Assembly: GCF_002159085.1 (NCBI RefSeq)
Contig: NZ_LZRU01000009.1
Location: forward strand, 62,001-126,000
Source: Thermobacillus sp. ZCTH02-B1
Lineage (GTDB): Bacteria; Bacillota; Bacilli; Paenibacillales; Paenibacillaceae
Length of the DNA stretch: 64,000 bases
Reading direction: 5' to 3'
The notes beneath the pieces are model-generated. The model saw only the letters and a list, made by a program, of their open reading frames with translations. It was not told where the DNA came from and made no database searches. A program made the position numbers and the translations under genes. Shown here one piece after another: positions 44,255 to 52,688 of the stretch (position 1 is the first letter of the stretch; every line of letters starts with the position of its first letter).

Positions 44255-45595
44255 TCACTTCGCGAGCAGTTTGTCCGCCTTCGCGGCCGCTTCGTCCATC
44301 GCTTCCTGCGGCGTGACGTCCGGATCGAGGATCGCCTTCTCGATCGCGTTCCGGATCAGCATCGTGATCTCCGGATACGCATTCTCCATCGGACGCGGCT
44401 GAGCGTACGCGAGCTGTTCGAACGCGACCTTGTACTGCGGATACCGTTCGAAATGCGCTTGAAGCTCATCGGTCTCGAGCGCGGACAGCCGGGTCGGGAG
44501 ATAGCCGACGTGCCTGTGCTGGAAGATCGTGCTCTCCGTCGTCGTCATGAACTTCAGAAATTCCCACGCCGCTTCCTTTTCCTCGTCCGAAAGCTTCGAA
44601 GTGATGACGAGCTGGCATCCTCCCGTCGGGACGCCGTACTGCCGGTTCGCCGGCATGAACGATGTCGCGAGTTCGAAGCCGTTGCCCTCCGCGATTTCAA
44701 TGGCGGCCGACACGTTGGCCGTCGATGCGAACCGGAGCGCCGAGATCTGGTTCGCCCAGTCCTTGTCCGCCGCGGCGCCGGCCTCGTCGCCGATCGGAAT
44801 TTTGATCAGCCCTTCTTCGGCAAGCCGCTTCCAGAATGCGACCGGCTCGACGCCTTCGGGGGAATTGAACAGCGCCTTCCGGCCGTCTTCGGACAGGATG
44901 CGGCCGCCGCTCTGGAAGACGAGCGCTTCATAGAACCAGATGTCGATCGGCAGCGTCATGGCGTATTTTCCTCTCTCTTTCAGCGCGCGGGCGTATTGCT
45001 CGAGTTCCTGCCAGGTGCGCGGTCCCTCGGGATCGAGTCCGGCTTCCTTCAGCATCGTCACGTTCTTGTACAGGATCGGCGTGCTGCGCATGAACGGCAG
45101 GCCGTACAGCTTGCCGTCGACGTACGCGTTGCCCATCAGACCCGGATGGAAGTCTTCGAGTTTCAGCTCTTCCGCGTCCCGGTCCGCATACGGGGTCAGT
45201 TCGGTCAGCATGCCGGAGCGGGCAAACAAGCCGGTTGACGCGATCTCGAGGTCGGTAACGGCCGGCGCGTTCCCGGCCGCGAACGCCGCCTGCACCTTGG
45301 CATGCAGGTCCTCGTAATTGCCCTGGTGCTCGGCGATGACTTCAATCCGATCCTGCGATTCGTTGAAGCGGCGGACAAGCTCCCGTTTTGCTTCCTCGAT
45401 TTTGCCGCCGAACGCGTACCAATAGCGGATCACGATCTTGTCCCCGCGGCCGCTTCCCGTTCCGGCGCCGCCCGCGTTCTTCGCTTCCGCCGCGGACGCG
45501 TCTTCTCCGCCTTCTCCGCCGCCTCCTCCGCCGCATGCCGCAAGCGCGGCAGCCAGGCATGCGGCCACAAGCATGAACGTCCCTTTCCTGATCAT
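44255..45595 (-). CDS. Extracellular binding lipoprotein, UgpB-like
   Basis: 446 residues: lipobox LAAC (Cys about 22), acidic linker with Gly-rich stretches, then a family 1 binding domain. VIRYWYAFGGKIEEA, MRSTPILYKNVTMLKEAGLDP and HRHVGYLPTRLSA resemble UgpB, the glycerol-3-phosphate / glycerophosphodiester receptor. With the phosphoesterase gene upstream this suggests a phosphate-ester substrate, but a sugar cannot be ruled out. ATG 45595 has AAGGAGGAG upstream. Confidence 0.9.
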   Translation of the reverse strand: MIRKGTFMLVAACLAAALAACGGGGGGEGGEDASAAEAKNAGGAGTGSGRGDKIVIRYWYAFGGKIEEAKRELVRRFNESQDRIEVIAEHQGNYEDLHAKVQAAFAAGNAPAVTDLEIASTGLFARSGMLTELTPYADRDAEELKLEDFHPGLMGNAYVDGKLYGLPFMRSTPILYKNVTMLKEAGLDPEGPRTWQELEQYARALKERGKYAMTLPIDIWFYEALVFQSGGRILSEDGRKALFNSPEGVEPVAFWKRLAEEGLIKIPIGDEAGAAADKDWANQISALRFASTANVSAAIEIAEGNGFELATSFMPANRQYGVPTGGCQLVITSKLSDEEKEAAWEFLKFMTTTESTIFQHRHVGYLPTRLSALETDELQAHFERYPQYKVAFEQLAYAQPRPMENAYPEITMLIRNAIEKAILDPDVTPQEAMDEAAAKADKLLAK

Positions 45596-45632
45596 GCGGC
45601 GCTCCTCCTTTTCCCGAATCATTCCGCAACAT

Positions 45633-46472
45633 TCAGCGGGCCGGCGCCGCCGCGATGCCGACCCGCACCGCCCGGTCCTTCTCCCCGCCGCGGGCATCGG
45701 TCTTCGGCTTGAAATGCGGCATGTACCGGTGGAGCACCCGCGCGTCCGCCAGGAGCGTCCCGTCGTCGAGATCGAACGCTTCGACGCGAATCTCGTCCTT
45801 CTCCAACGTCACGATACGGAAAGCGGGAACATCGAGACAGGCGGCCAATTGCACGAAGGTCCAGTTGCCCTGGCGCGCGATCGATTCCACATGCGTATGC
45901 CCGTTGAAGTACAGGCCGACGCCGCGCTTGGATGCGAGCACGCCGCGGATGTCGATCTCGGGCGTGATGGATCCCATCGGTTCCGTCGAGCGCGTGGTCG
46001 TGTCGTGGACCGGATGGTGCGCGAACACGAGCAGCGGCCTCGAGCCGGATGCCCGGACGACCGACTCGAGCCACGTGAGCTGGGCCTCGTCCACATGGCC
46101 GCTCCAGTCCAGACGGTTCTGCTCGCGGGCCGTGTCGAGGAACGCGAGCACGGCCTCCTCCGTCTCGACCGCGTGGTAGCGTTGGCCGCCTCCGATGCCG
46201 AGCACGTAATCGCGCGGCATCGCGTACAGGTCGTGGTTGCCGAGGACATGGACAAACCTTCGGTTTTTCCCGCGGATCAGCCCGTATACCCCCTCCAGCT
46301 CGGCCGGCGTGCCGAAGTTCGTCAGATCGCCGAGCGAGATATGCCAATCGGCCTCGATGCCGAGGAACCGGTCGAGCAACGTCCCGTAGAATCGGTCCCG
46401 CGCCTCCCGCCACCCGGGAATCGAGTCATCGACGTAGTGGTAGTGCAGATCGCCCATCAACGCCATTCGCAT
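45633..46472 (-). CDS. Calcineurin-like metallophosphoesterase
   Basis: 279 residues with all class III phosphodiesterase motifs: GDLHYHYV (near residue 6), SLGDLTNFG (near 60), LGNHDLYAM (near 90), FAHHPVHDT (near 160) and GHTHVES (near 205), which bind two metal ions. No signal peptide is seen, so it acts in the cytosol. First gene of the Ugp-like operon. It may hydrolyse the imported phosphodiester in place of UgpQ. Cyclic-nucleotide hydrolysis (CpdA type) is an alternative. Confidence 0.88.
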   Translation of the reverse strand: MRMALMGDLHYHYVDDSIPGWREARDRFYGTLLDRFLGIEADWHISLGDLTNFGTPAELEGVYGLIRGKNRRFVHVLGNHDLYAMPRDYVLGIGGGQRYHAVETEEAVLAFLDTAREQNRLDWSGHVDEAQLTWLESVVRASGSRPLLVFAHHPVHDTTTRSTEPMGSITPEIDIRGVLASKRGVGLYFNGHTHVESIARQGNWTFVQLAACLDVPAFRIVTLEKDEIRVEAFDLDDGTLLADARVLHRYMPHFKPKTDARGGEKDRAVRVGIAAAPAR

Positions 46473-46581
46473 GTTCTCCACTCCCTCCGTTTGATTGGAC
46501 ATCCACGCCGCTATCGTACCTCCGGATTGTCGGCGCAGCGTCAACGGAAGAAGAAGATTTTGTAAATGTTCAATAAAAAAA

Positions 46582-46636
46582 CCTCCCTCGTGGCAGCCCT
46601 GGTTTGTGCACGTCCAGGTGTCTGCCTTGAGGGAGG
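46582..46636 (-). terminator. Branched intrinsic terminator
   Basis: The outer stem CCTCCCTC / GAGGGAGG encloses a second stem (GGCAG..CTGG / CCAG..CTGCC). On the minus strand it is followed by TTTTTTT. It ends transcription of the LysM-CAP gene at 46681. Confidence 0.85.
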
Positions 46637-46680
46637 CGCATCGGACGGCCGCCGGGCACGCATGCCCGGACCGGCGCGCA

Positions 46681-47316
46681 TCAGCGCGGTTTGATGAACA
46701 TCTGCGTCCAATAGTGGCCGTATTTGCCGCCCGCGGCGTAGCCGACGCCGATCTCGGTGTAGTTCGCGCTCAGGATGTTGCTGCGGTGTCCGGCGCTGTT
46801 CATCCAGCTGTTCATGACCTCCTGCGCCGTCTTCTGGCCTGCGGCGATGTTCTCGGCCGCGGCGCTGTAGCGGATCCCGAACGCCCGGATCATATCGAAC
46901 GGGCTGCCGTAGGTCGGCGAAGTATGGGAGAAATAGTTGCGGTCGCGCATGTCCATGCTCTTGTACCGTGCGACGCGCGCCAGCTCCCAGTTCAACCTGA
47001 GCGGCTTGAGACCGCGGGCCGCCCGCTGCTGGTTGACAAGCTCGACGACCTGCCTTTCGATCGCCTTTACGCCGGTGAGCAGCGGCACGGTTACCTTGTC
47101 TCCGGGATAGATCCAGTGCGGGTCCTTGATCTGCGGATTTGCGGCGATGATCTCGCTCAGGCCGATCTGGTACTTCTGCGCGATGATCCACAGACTGTCG
47201 CCGGGTTTGACCGTGTAAATGTCGGTGTCCGCGGGCTGCGCGTGGGCCGGGGCGGCCGGCGGGCCGGCGAAGGCCGCGGCCAGCGCCGCAAGCGCCGCCA
47301 GGATCCGTTTCTTCAA
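46681..47316 (-). CDS. LysM-CAP domain secreted protein (YkwD-like)
   Basis: 211 residues: signal peptide (to about residue 28, PAHAQ), one LysM repeat (YTVKPGDSLWIIAQKYQIGLSEI ... WIYPGDKVTVP), then a CAP/SCP domain (ELARVARYKSMDMRDRNYFSH, AENIAAGQ, NSAGHRSNIL, YTEIGVGY, YWTQMF). It is held in the wall by LysM; the CAP domain function in Bacillus is unclear. The N-terminal LysM also recalls the spore coat protein SafA. Start TTG 47316, with AAGGAG about 11 nt upstream. Confidence 0.88.
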   Translation of the reverse strand: MKKRILAALAALAAAFAGPPAAPAHAQPADTDIYTVKPGDSLWIIAQKYQIGLSEIIAANPQIKDPHWIYPGDKVTVPLLTGVKAIERQVVELVNQQRAARGLKPLRLNWELARVARYKSMDMRDRNYFSHTSPTYGSPFDMIRAFGIRYSAAAENIAAGQKTAQEVMNSWMNSAGHRSNILSANYTEIGVGYAAGGKYGHYWTQMFIKPR

Positions 47317-47441
47317 GGGAAAACACGCTCCTTGCCGTCCTGTTTCCCATGTATTGTGCGCAGCCTGGAACGGATTATGCTTCATGCCATGAACGGAGCC
47401 GTTCCCGATGACCGGGAACGGCCCGGCGAATCCTGCGCCCC

Positions 47442-48614
47442 TCAAGGCATCGGCATGCCGGTACCGTCCGCGCCCGCGGCCTCCCGGCGCATGGCGGGCG
47501 CGCGCAGCCAGGTGCAGAGGCGCCAGATCCATTCGAACGGTCCCATCCGGTACCGCCTCAGCCACCGGATGCTCCAGTACGTCTGCAGGACGAGCAGCGC
47601 CGCCGACCAGAGCAGCGTGGCCCACAGCGGCAGCGCGCCGGGTTCGATCCGCAGCGCGTACACCAGCCCGACCGTGAGGATCGTCTGGGTGAGATAGTTG
47701 GTGAAGGCCATGCGCCCGACGGCGGCGAGCGGCCTGAACCGCGCGGAACGGCCGCCGCCCGCGAGGCGCATCAGCGTCGCGACGTAGAAGACGGCCAGCG
47801 CCTTGCCGCTCAGGAAGATGTAAAGATAATGCGGTTCGAAATGGTACACCGGCTCCTTTGCATATGCGATCGCCATCGGCGCGGCGGCCGTCAGACCGAC
47901 GGCCAGCGACACCCGTTGGATGGCGGCGAGACGCCGCGCGGGCACGGCGCCGGGGTTGAACCAGCCGCGCCTTCCCGCGTACATGCCGAGCAGGAACAGG
48001 CCGAACAGTTCCACCCCGTTGAGCAGGAGGCTCACCGCGACGTCCGTGTACAGATACTCGATCCGCTCGGCCGGCCCCGGATATCCGTCCGCGAAGACCG
48101 GTCCGGATATCGGGTTTGCGGGCATGATCAGGAGCGACAGGCCGAGCAGCGTGTGGATGAAGATCGCAACGCCGATCAGCGACCAGCCCCAGGCCGCCAC
48201 CGTCTCGTCCTGCCTGCGGATGAACGGCAGCAGCAGGAAGCCGAGCAGCGCATAGGTGAGCAGAATGTCCCCGTGCCAGAGCAGGATCGCGTGCGCCGCG
48301 CCGAAGACGAGCAGCGCTCCGAAGCGCCGCGCCGCCGCACCGGCCCCGGCTCCCCTCCGCCCGGCCGACCGGATGAACAGATGGAACGACATGCCGAACA
48401 GGAACGCGAAGATCGTATAGAACTTCGTCTGCACGAACATGTCGAACAAGAGCCGGATCAGCGCGTCGCTTCCTTCATGGGCGGATCGGAACAATACGCC
48501 GTTGCCCGCCATTTCGGGCACGTTCACGAGACAGATGCCGAAGACGGCGAATCCGCGGACGATGTCGACGAGTTCGTTGCGTTCGGCAGGCTCGAGCTCC
48601 GTTACCCTGGCGAT
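47442..48614 (-). CDS. DUF418 family membrane protein with apparent ATC start
   Basis: 390 residues with about nine membrane segments. The N-terminal RNELVDIVRGFAVFGICLVNVPEM and C-terminal GRMAFTNYLTQTILT are typical of DUF418 proteins (YeiB-like), whose function is not known. No ATG, GTG or TTG lies between the ribosome site GGGGAGGGG (48621-48629) and the first membrane helix; ATC at 48614, 6 nt behind that site, is the best start. ATG would need one base change at 48612. It follows ilvE on the same strand. Confidence 0.8.
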   Translation of the reverse strand: MARVTELEPAERNELVDIVRGFAVFGICLVNVPEMAGNGVLFRSAHEGSDALIRLLFDMFVQTKFYTIFAFLFGMSFHLFIRSAGRRGAGAGAAARRFGALLVFGAAHAILLWHGDILLTYALLGFLLLPFIRRQDETVAAWGWSLIGVAIFIHTLLGLSLLIMPANPISGPVFADGYPGPAERIEYLYTDVAVSLLLNGVELFGLFLLGMYAGRRGWFNPGAVPARRLAAIQRVSLAVGLTAAAPMAIAYAKEPVYHFEPHYLYIFLSGKALAVFYVATLMRLAGGGRSARFRPLAAVGRMAFTNYLTQTILTVGLVYALRIEPGALPLWATLLWSAALLVLQTYWSIRWLRRYRMGPFEWIWRLCTWLRAPAMRREAAGADGTGMPMP

Positions 48615-48673
48615 GGTTTTCCCCTCCCCGGTCAGGCACCATGAGCATATAACCGGATCACAAATGCTTTGCG

Positions 48674-49768
48674 TTACGCCTTTCCGCCGACGTCCGTCAT
48701 CCAGCCGAACGGATCCTCCAGTCTGCCGTACTGGATGCCGGTCAGCGTGTCGTACAGCTTCGCCGTCAGGCCGCCGATCCGGCCGCCGCCGATCACCAGC
48801 CGGTCTCCCGCGTGGACGAGCTCGCCGATCGGCGACACGACGGCCGCGGTTCCCGTGCCGAACGCTTCCTCGAGCATCCCGGCCCGATGCGCTTCCCGGA
48901 TCTCGTCGATCGGGATGCGCCGCTCCTCCGCCTTCACGCCCCAATGCCTGAGCAGCCGGAGCACCGAGTCGCGCGTGATCCCGTCGAGGATGCTGCCGCC
49001 GAGCTCCGGCGTGACGACGGTGTCTCCGATCTTGAAGAACACGTTCATGCTGCCGACTTCCTCGACGTACCGGCGGTGAATGCCGTCCAGCCACAGCACC
49101 TGCGAGCAGCCGAGCTTCTTCGCCTCCTCCTGGGCCCGGAGGCTCGCGGCGTAGTTGCCGCCCGTCTTCGCCTCGCCGACGCCGCCCGGCACGGCGCGGA
49201 CATCGCGCGTCTCGACGAGGATGCTGACGGGCTTCAGGCCTTCAGGGTAATAGGCGCCGACCGGCGACAGGATGATCATGAACCGATACGAAGACGACGG
49301 CGCGACGCCGACATGGGGCTCCGTCGCGATGATGAACGGCCGGATGTAGAGCGACGTGCCCTCCTCCTCCGGCACCCAGCCGCTGTCCGTCTCGACCAGC
49401 TTCCGGATCGCTTCGAGCGCAAGCCGCTCGTCGACGGGAGGAATGCTGAGGCGGGCGCACGAGCGGTTGAGCCGCTTCACGTTCATTTCCGGCCGGAACA
49501 GCCGGATGCGGCCGTCGGCCGTGCGGTACGCCTTCAGCCCCTCGAACACGGTCTGCGCATAATGGAACACCATCGCCGACGGCTCGAGCGTGATCGGCTG
49601 GTACGGCACGATGCGCGGGCTGTGCCAGCCGCGTCCCTCTTCGTATTCCATGATGAACATGTGGTCCGTGAAGATCCGTCCGAATCTAAGTCCGGCGCCC
49701 GACGGCTTCGGCTTCGGGGCGCGCGTCAGGTGCAGCTCGATTTCGGGCAAGGTGCCGCTTCGCATCAT
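48674..49768 (-). CDS. ilvE: Branched-chain amino acid aminotransferase
   Basis: 364 residues, PLP-dependent fold type IV. Catalytic Lys in GEAKTGGNYAASL near residue 205; MVFHYAQTVFEGLKAYR, YIRPFIIATEP and EEAFGTGTAAVVSPIG fit the larger bacterial (IlvK-type) group. It transfers amino groups between leucine, isoleucine, valine and 2-oxoglutarate. Start ATG 49768 after AAGGAG. It diverges from a LysR-type regulator whose site may overlap its promoter. Confidence 0.94.
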   Translation of the reverse strand: MMRSGTLPEIELHLTRAPKPKPSGAGLRFGRIFTDHMFIMEYEEGRGWHSPRIVPYQPITLEPSAMVFHYAQTVFEGLKAYRTADGRIRLFRPEMNVKRLNRSCARLSIPPVDERLALEAIRKLVETDSGWVPEEEGTSLYIRPFIIATEPHVGVAPSSSYRFMIILSPVGAYYPEGLKPVSILVETRDVRAVPGGVGEAKTGGNYAASLRAQEEAKKLGCSQVLWLDGIHRRYVEEVGSMNVFFKIGDTVVTPELGGSILDGITRDSVLRLLRHWGVKAEERRIPIDEIREAHRAGMLEEAFGTGTAAVVSPIGELVHAGDRLVIGGGRIGGLTAKLYDTLTGIQYGRLEDPFGWMTDVGGKA

Positions 49769-49868
49769 CCATCCGCTCCTTCTGCGGGCAAGCGCTTACA
49801 ACGGCATGAACCGCCGGCCGCCCGCAAGCTCCTTTGTCCTCTGTTGTGATCATAGCAGGATTTTGACT

Positions 49869-49881
49869 ATATTTGAAATAT
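49869..49881. promoter_or_regulatory. Possible LysR-type binding site
   Basis: The perfect palindrome ATATTT-G-AAATAT lies in the 168-nt space between divergent ilvE and the LysR gene. LysR proteins typically bind T-N11-A palindromes of this form. TTGACT adjoins it on the left (49863-49868). Confidence 0.5.
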
Positions 49882-49936
49882 CGGTTTTGTCGATTTTGCA
49901 TACCTTTTCAGTATGGAATGCAGGAGGCGTTCGGGG

Positions 49937-50836
49937 ATGGATTTGCGACAGCTGCGCTATTTTCTGGCGGTTGCGGAGGAAGGCCAGGTCACGCGCGCGG
50001 CGAGGAGGCTGAACATGGAACAGCCGCCGCTCAGCCGACAGATCCGGATGCTGGAGGAGGAACTCGGCGTCGCCCTGTTCGACCGGTCCGGCAGACGGAT
50101 GACGCTGACGCCGGCCGGCGAGCGGCTGCGCAGCCGGGCCGAGCAGCTGATCCGGCAGTTCGGGGAGATCGTGACGGAAGTGAAGGAGTTGCACGAGGGG
50201 CTTTCGGGGACGCTCTCGATCGGCGCCGTCGTCTCCTGCGTCTCGCTCCTTCCGCCGCGCATCCGGCGGTTCCGCGAGGCTTATCCCGGCATCACCTTCA
50301 AGATCACGGAGGGCGATCACGAGCTGCTCGGCGACCGGCTGTCCCGGCGCCTCGTCGAGCTCGTCGTCGCCCGCCTGCCGTTCGAAGCGCCGGACGTCGA
50401 ATCCGGTTACGAGGTATTTCCGCTGCCGTCGGAACCGTTCGAGGCGGTCATACCCGAACACTGGCTGCCGGACCCCGCCCCGGATGCGATCCGGATGTCG
50501 GATCTGGCCGACCGGCCTTTCCTGACGCTGCGCACCGAACGGACGAAGGCGATGCACGAGCGGATCGTCTCCGAATGCCGGCGGCACGGATTCGAACCGA
50601 GCATCATCGCCGAGTGCTCCAGCGTCGCCGTCATCTCTTCGCTGCTGTCGGCCGGTCTCGGCGTCGCGCTGCTGCCGCGGTCGGTCGTCGCCTCCTCTCC
50701 GCCGGCCGGCACGCGGGCGCTCCGGATCGCCGATTCGTCGCTCTCTTCCGAAGTCGGCATCCTCTGGCTGAAGGGCCGGTATCTTTCCCGCAGCGCGCGC
50801 CTTTTCATCGACAGCTTCCGGGAAGGCATCGGATGA
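49937..50836 (+). CDS. LysR-family transcription regulator
   Basis: 299 residues. N-terminal winged helix: MDLRQLRYFLAVAEEGQVTRAARRLNMEQPPLSRQIRMLE in pieces, with recognition helix QPPLSRQIR. C-terminal effector-binding domain of the CatR/CynR type (LSIGAVVSCVSLLPPRIRRF). The ATG at 49937 is favoured because AGGAGG is 9 nt upstream. Divergent to ilvE, which it might control; the ligand is unknown. Confidence 0.9.
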   Translation: MDLRQLRYFLAVAEEGQVTRAARRLNMEQPPLSRQIRMLEEELGVALFDRSGRRMTLTPAGERLRSRAEQLIRQFGEIVTEVKELHEGLSGTLSIGAVVSCVSLLPPRIRRFREAYPGITFKITEGDHELLGDRLSRRLVELVVARLPFEAPDVESGYEVFPLPSEPFEAVIPEHWLPDPAPDAIRMSDLADRPFLTLRTERTKAMHERIVSECRRHGFEPSIIAECSSVAVISSLLSAGLGVALLPRSVVASSPPAGTRALRIADSSLSSEVGILWLKGRYLSRSARLFIDSFREGIG

Positions 50837-50844
50837 CAAAAAAA

Positions 50845-50867
50845 CGGCCGGACTCCTCGTCCGGCCG
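50845..50867 (-). terminator. Terminator of the Hsp20 gene
   Basis: CGGCCGGAC / GTCCGGCCG, a 9-bp stem with a 5-nt loop, followed on the minus strand by TTTTTTT. It may also stop the convergent LysR transcript. Confidence 0.9.
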
Positions 50868-50881
50868 GCGTCAGCCGACCC

Positions 50882-51319
50882 TCAATGGAACTGCACGTCG
50901 ATTCTTCTGCGCTGGTCGCCCCCGAGCTTCGGCATGTGAATCTCGAGAATGCCGTTGCGATACGATGCGGTGATGCCCTCCGACGCGACGGGCACGGGCA
51001 GCGTGATCGAGCGCGTGAATTTGCCGGTGAACCGTTCGCGGCGGTGGTACTGCTCCTCCTTCACGTGCTCCGGCGCCTTCAGCCTGCCGGAAATCGTCAG
51101 CGTCTGCTGATCGACCGCGATTTCGACATCCTCCTTGCTCTCGAGCCCCGGCACTTCGCACAGCGCGACCAGCTCGTTGCCGGTCTCGTAGAGATCGATG
51201 CGGTTGAAATTCGCGCCGTCCATGAACCGTCCGGCGAGCGGCCACTCGTCGAAGAACCGGTCCAGGTTCCGGCGCAGCGCGTCGATCTGGCGGATCGGAT
51301 CATACGGAATCAGCGGCAT
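50882..51319 (-). CDS. Small heat-shock protein, Hsp20/alpha-crystallin family
   Basis: 145 residues: N-terminal arm, alpha-crystallin domain (FNRIDLYETGNELVALCEVPG; VDQQTLTISGRLK; ITASYRNGILEIHMPK, the A-x3-N-G-L signature) and a short tail. ATP-independent chaperone that holds unfolding proteins. ATG 51319 with AAAGGAG upstream. It diverges from manganese catalase, so both stress genes share a 153-nt space. Confidence 0.94.
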   Translation of the reverse strand: MPLIPYDPIRQIDALRRNLDRFFDEWPLAGRFMDGANFNRIDLYETGNELVALCEVPGLESKEDVEIAVDQQTLTISGRLKAPEHVKEEQYHRRERFTGKFTRSITLPVPVASEGITASYRNGILEIHMPKLGGDQRRRIDVQFH

Positions 51320-51472
51320 GGCAATCGCTCCTTTGATCGGGAATCGGGATCAACGAGTAGTGTTTCGCCCCCGTGTTCCTTCTATGCGCGCTGAGCGCGG
51401 CATAAAGGACAATCCCGGAGTCATACTAATCTGCCTGGGAGATTTCGTGACGAGACAAGGAGGGTTTTTGCC

Positions 51473-52372
51473 ATGTTCAAGCGGATCGATCGACTGCTCA
51501 TCGAGCTTCCGATGCCGTCCCATCCGGATCCGAACGGAGCCAGCGCGGTCCAGGAACTGCTCGGCGGCAAATTCGGCGAAATGTCGACGCTGAACAACTA
51601 CCTGTTCCAGTCGTTCAACTTTCGCGAGAAGTCGAAGCTCCGCCCGTTTTATGATCTGGTGGCGAGCATCACGGCCGAGGAGTTCGGCCACGTGGAGCTG
51701 GTGGCGAATACGATCAATCTGATGCTGACGGGCACGACACGGCCGGGCGATCCGGATTCCACGCCGCTCGGTCCGGCGAAGAACCTGCGCATGTCGATCC
51801 ATTTTATCGAAGGCGGCCAGAATTCGCTGCCCGTCGATTCGATGGGCCGTCCCTGGAACGGCACCTACGTCGTCTCGAGCGGCAACCTGATCTTCGATCT
51901 GCTGCACAACTTCTATCTGGAAATCGGCGCCCGCACGCACAAAATGCGGGTGTACGAAATGACCGACCACCCGACCGCTCGCGCCATGATCGGTTATTTG
52001 CTCGTCCGCGGCGGCGTGCACATCCTGGCCTACGCGAAGGCGCTAGAAATCATCACGGGCGTCGACGTGACGAAGATCCTGCCCGTGCCGAGGCTGGACA
52101 ACAAAGCGTTCGACGCGGCCCGTCCCTGGGAAGAACGCGGCGAACATCGCCGGCTGTATACGTTCAGCGACCACGATTACCAGCAGATCGCCCGGATCTG
52201 GCGCGGCACGCACCCGATCGACGGCGGCAAGCTCGAGGCGTACGCCGGCGTGCCCGGATACAGCGGACCCATTCCCGAATTGCCGGAAGTGCCGGAGGAG
52301 TTCGCGCCGGGCGTGTCGGCCGAAGATTTGCAGCGCATCGCCCGATGGCTGTCGCAGCAGGCCGGCATGTAG
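51473..52372 (+). CDS. Manganese catalase
   Basis: 299 residues. The di-manganese ligands can be seen in order: Glu in GGKFGEMSTLNNY, Glu and His in ASITAEEFGHVELV, Glu in LHNFYLEIGARTHK, His in LVRGGVHILAYAKA. It degrades hydrogen peroxide without haem. Related proteins occur in spore coats (CotJC, YdbD), but this length and C-terminus fit the cytosolic catalase. ATG 51473 with AAGGAGGG upstream. Confidence 0.95.
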   Translation: MFKRIDRLLIELPMPSHPDPNGASAVQELLGGKFGEMSTLNNYLFQSFNFREKSKLRPFYDLVASITAEEFGHVELVANTINLMLTGTTRPGDPDSTPLGPAKNLRMSIHFIEGGQNSLPVDSMGRPWNGTYVVSSGNLIFDLLHNFYLEIGARTHKMRVYEMTDHPTARAMIGYLLVRGGVHILAYAKALEIITGVDVTKILPVPRLDNKAFDAARPWEERGEHRRLYTFSDHDYQQIARIWRGTHPIDGGKLEAYAGVPGYSGPIPELPEVPEEFAPGVSAEDLQRIARWLSQQAGM

Positions 52373-52388
52373 CGGCCGGACGGCGCGT

Positions 52389-52583
52389 TCAGCGCGCCTT
52401 GTCCTCCTCCCGCCCGCCGGCCGCGATTTGGATGAGCGCGAGCACGCCCGTCTCGACGATGGAGGCGAGCAGCGCGATGGAGAACCAGTCGTCGTTGCCC
52501 AGAAAATAGTAAAGCAGCAGGTGGAACACGAAGAGCACCGCGAACGCGGCCAAGAGGTTGATGCGCGCAATCCATCCGAACAT
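52389..52583 (-). CDS. Small membrane protein, unknown
   Basis: 64 residues with two membrane segments (INLLAAFAVLFVFHLLLYYF and ALLASIVETGVLALIQIAA) and a charged tail (GGREEDKAR). The start is ATG 52583, since GGAGG lies 7 nt upstream; TTG 52589 would overlap the ribosome site. Its end lies 16 nt from the catalase stop on the other strand. Confidence 0.75.
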   Translation of the reverse strand: MFGWIARINLLAAFAVLFVFHLLLYYFLGNDDWFSIALLASIVETGVLALIQIAAGGREEDKAR

Positions 52584-52646
52584 CGTCAATCCTCCCCGCT
52601 GCTCATTGTGTCCCCGCTGCTTCCGGACTATACCAGCAAAACAAAA

Positions 52647-52674
52647 AAATCCCGCGGCATGTTCCGCGGGATTT
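52647..52674 (-). terminator. Terminator of the pyrophosphatase gene
   Basis: AAATCCCGCGG / CCGCGGGATTT, an 11-bp stem with a 6-nt loop. On the minus strand it is followed by a further T-run (TTTTGT). Confidence 0.9.
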
Positions 52675-52688
52675 CGCGTTCGGCGCCC

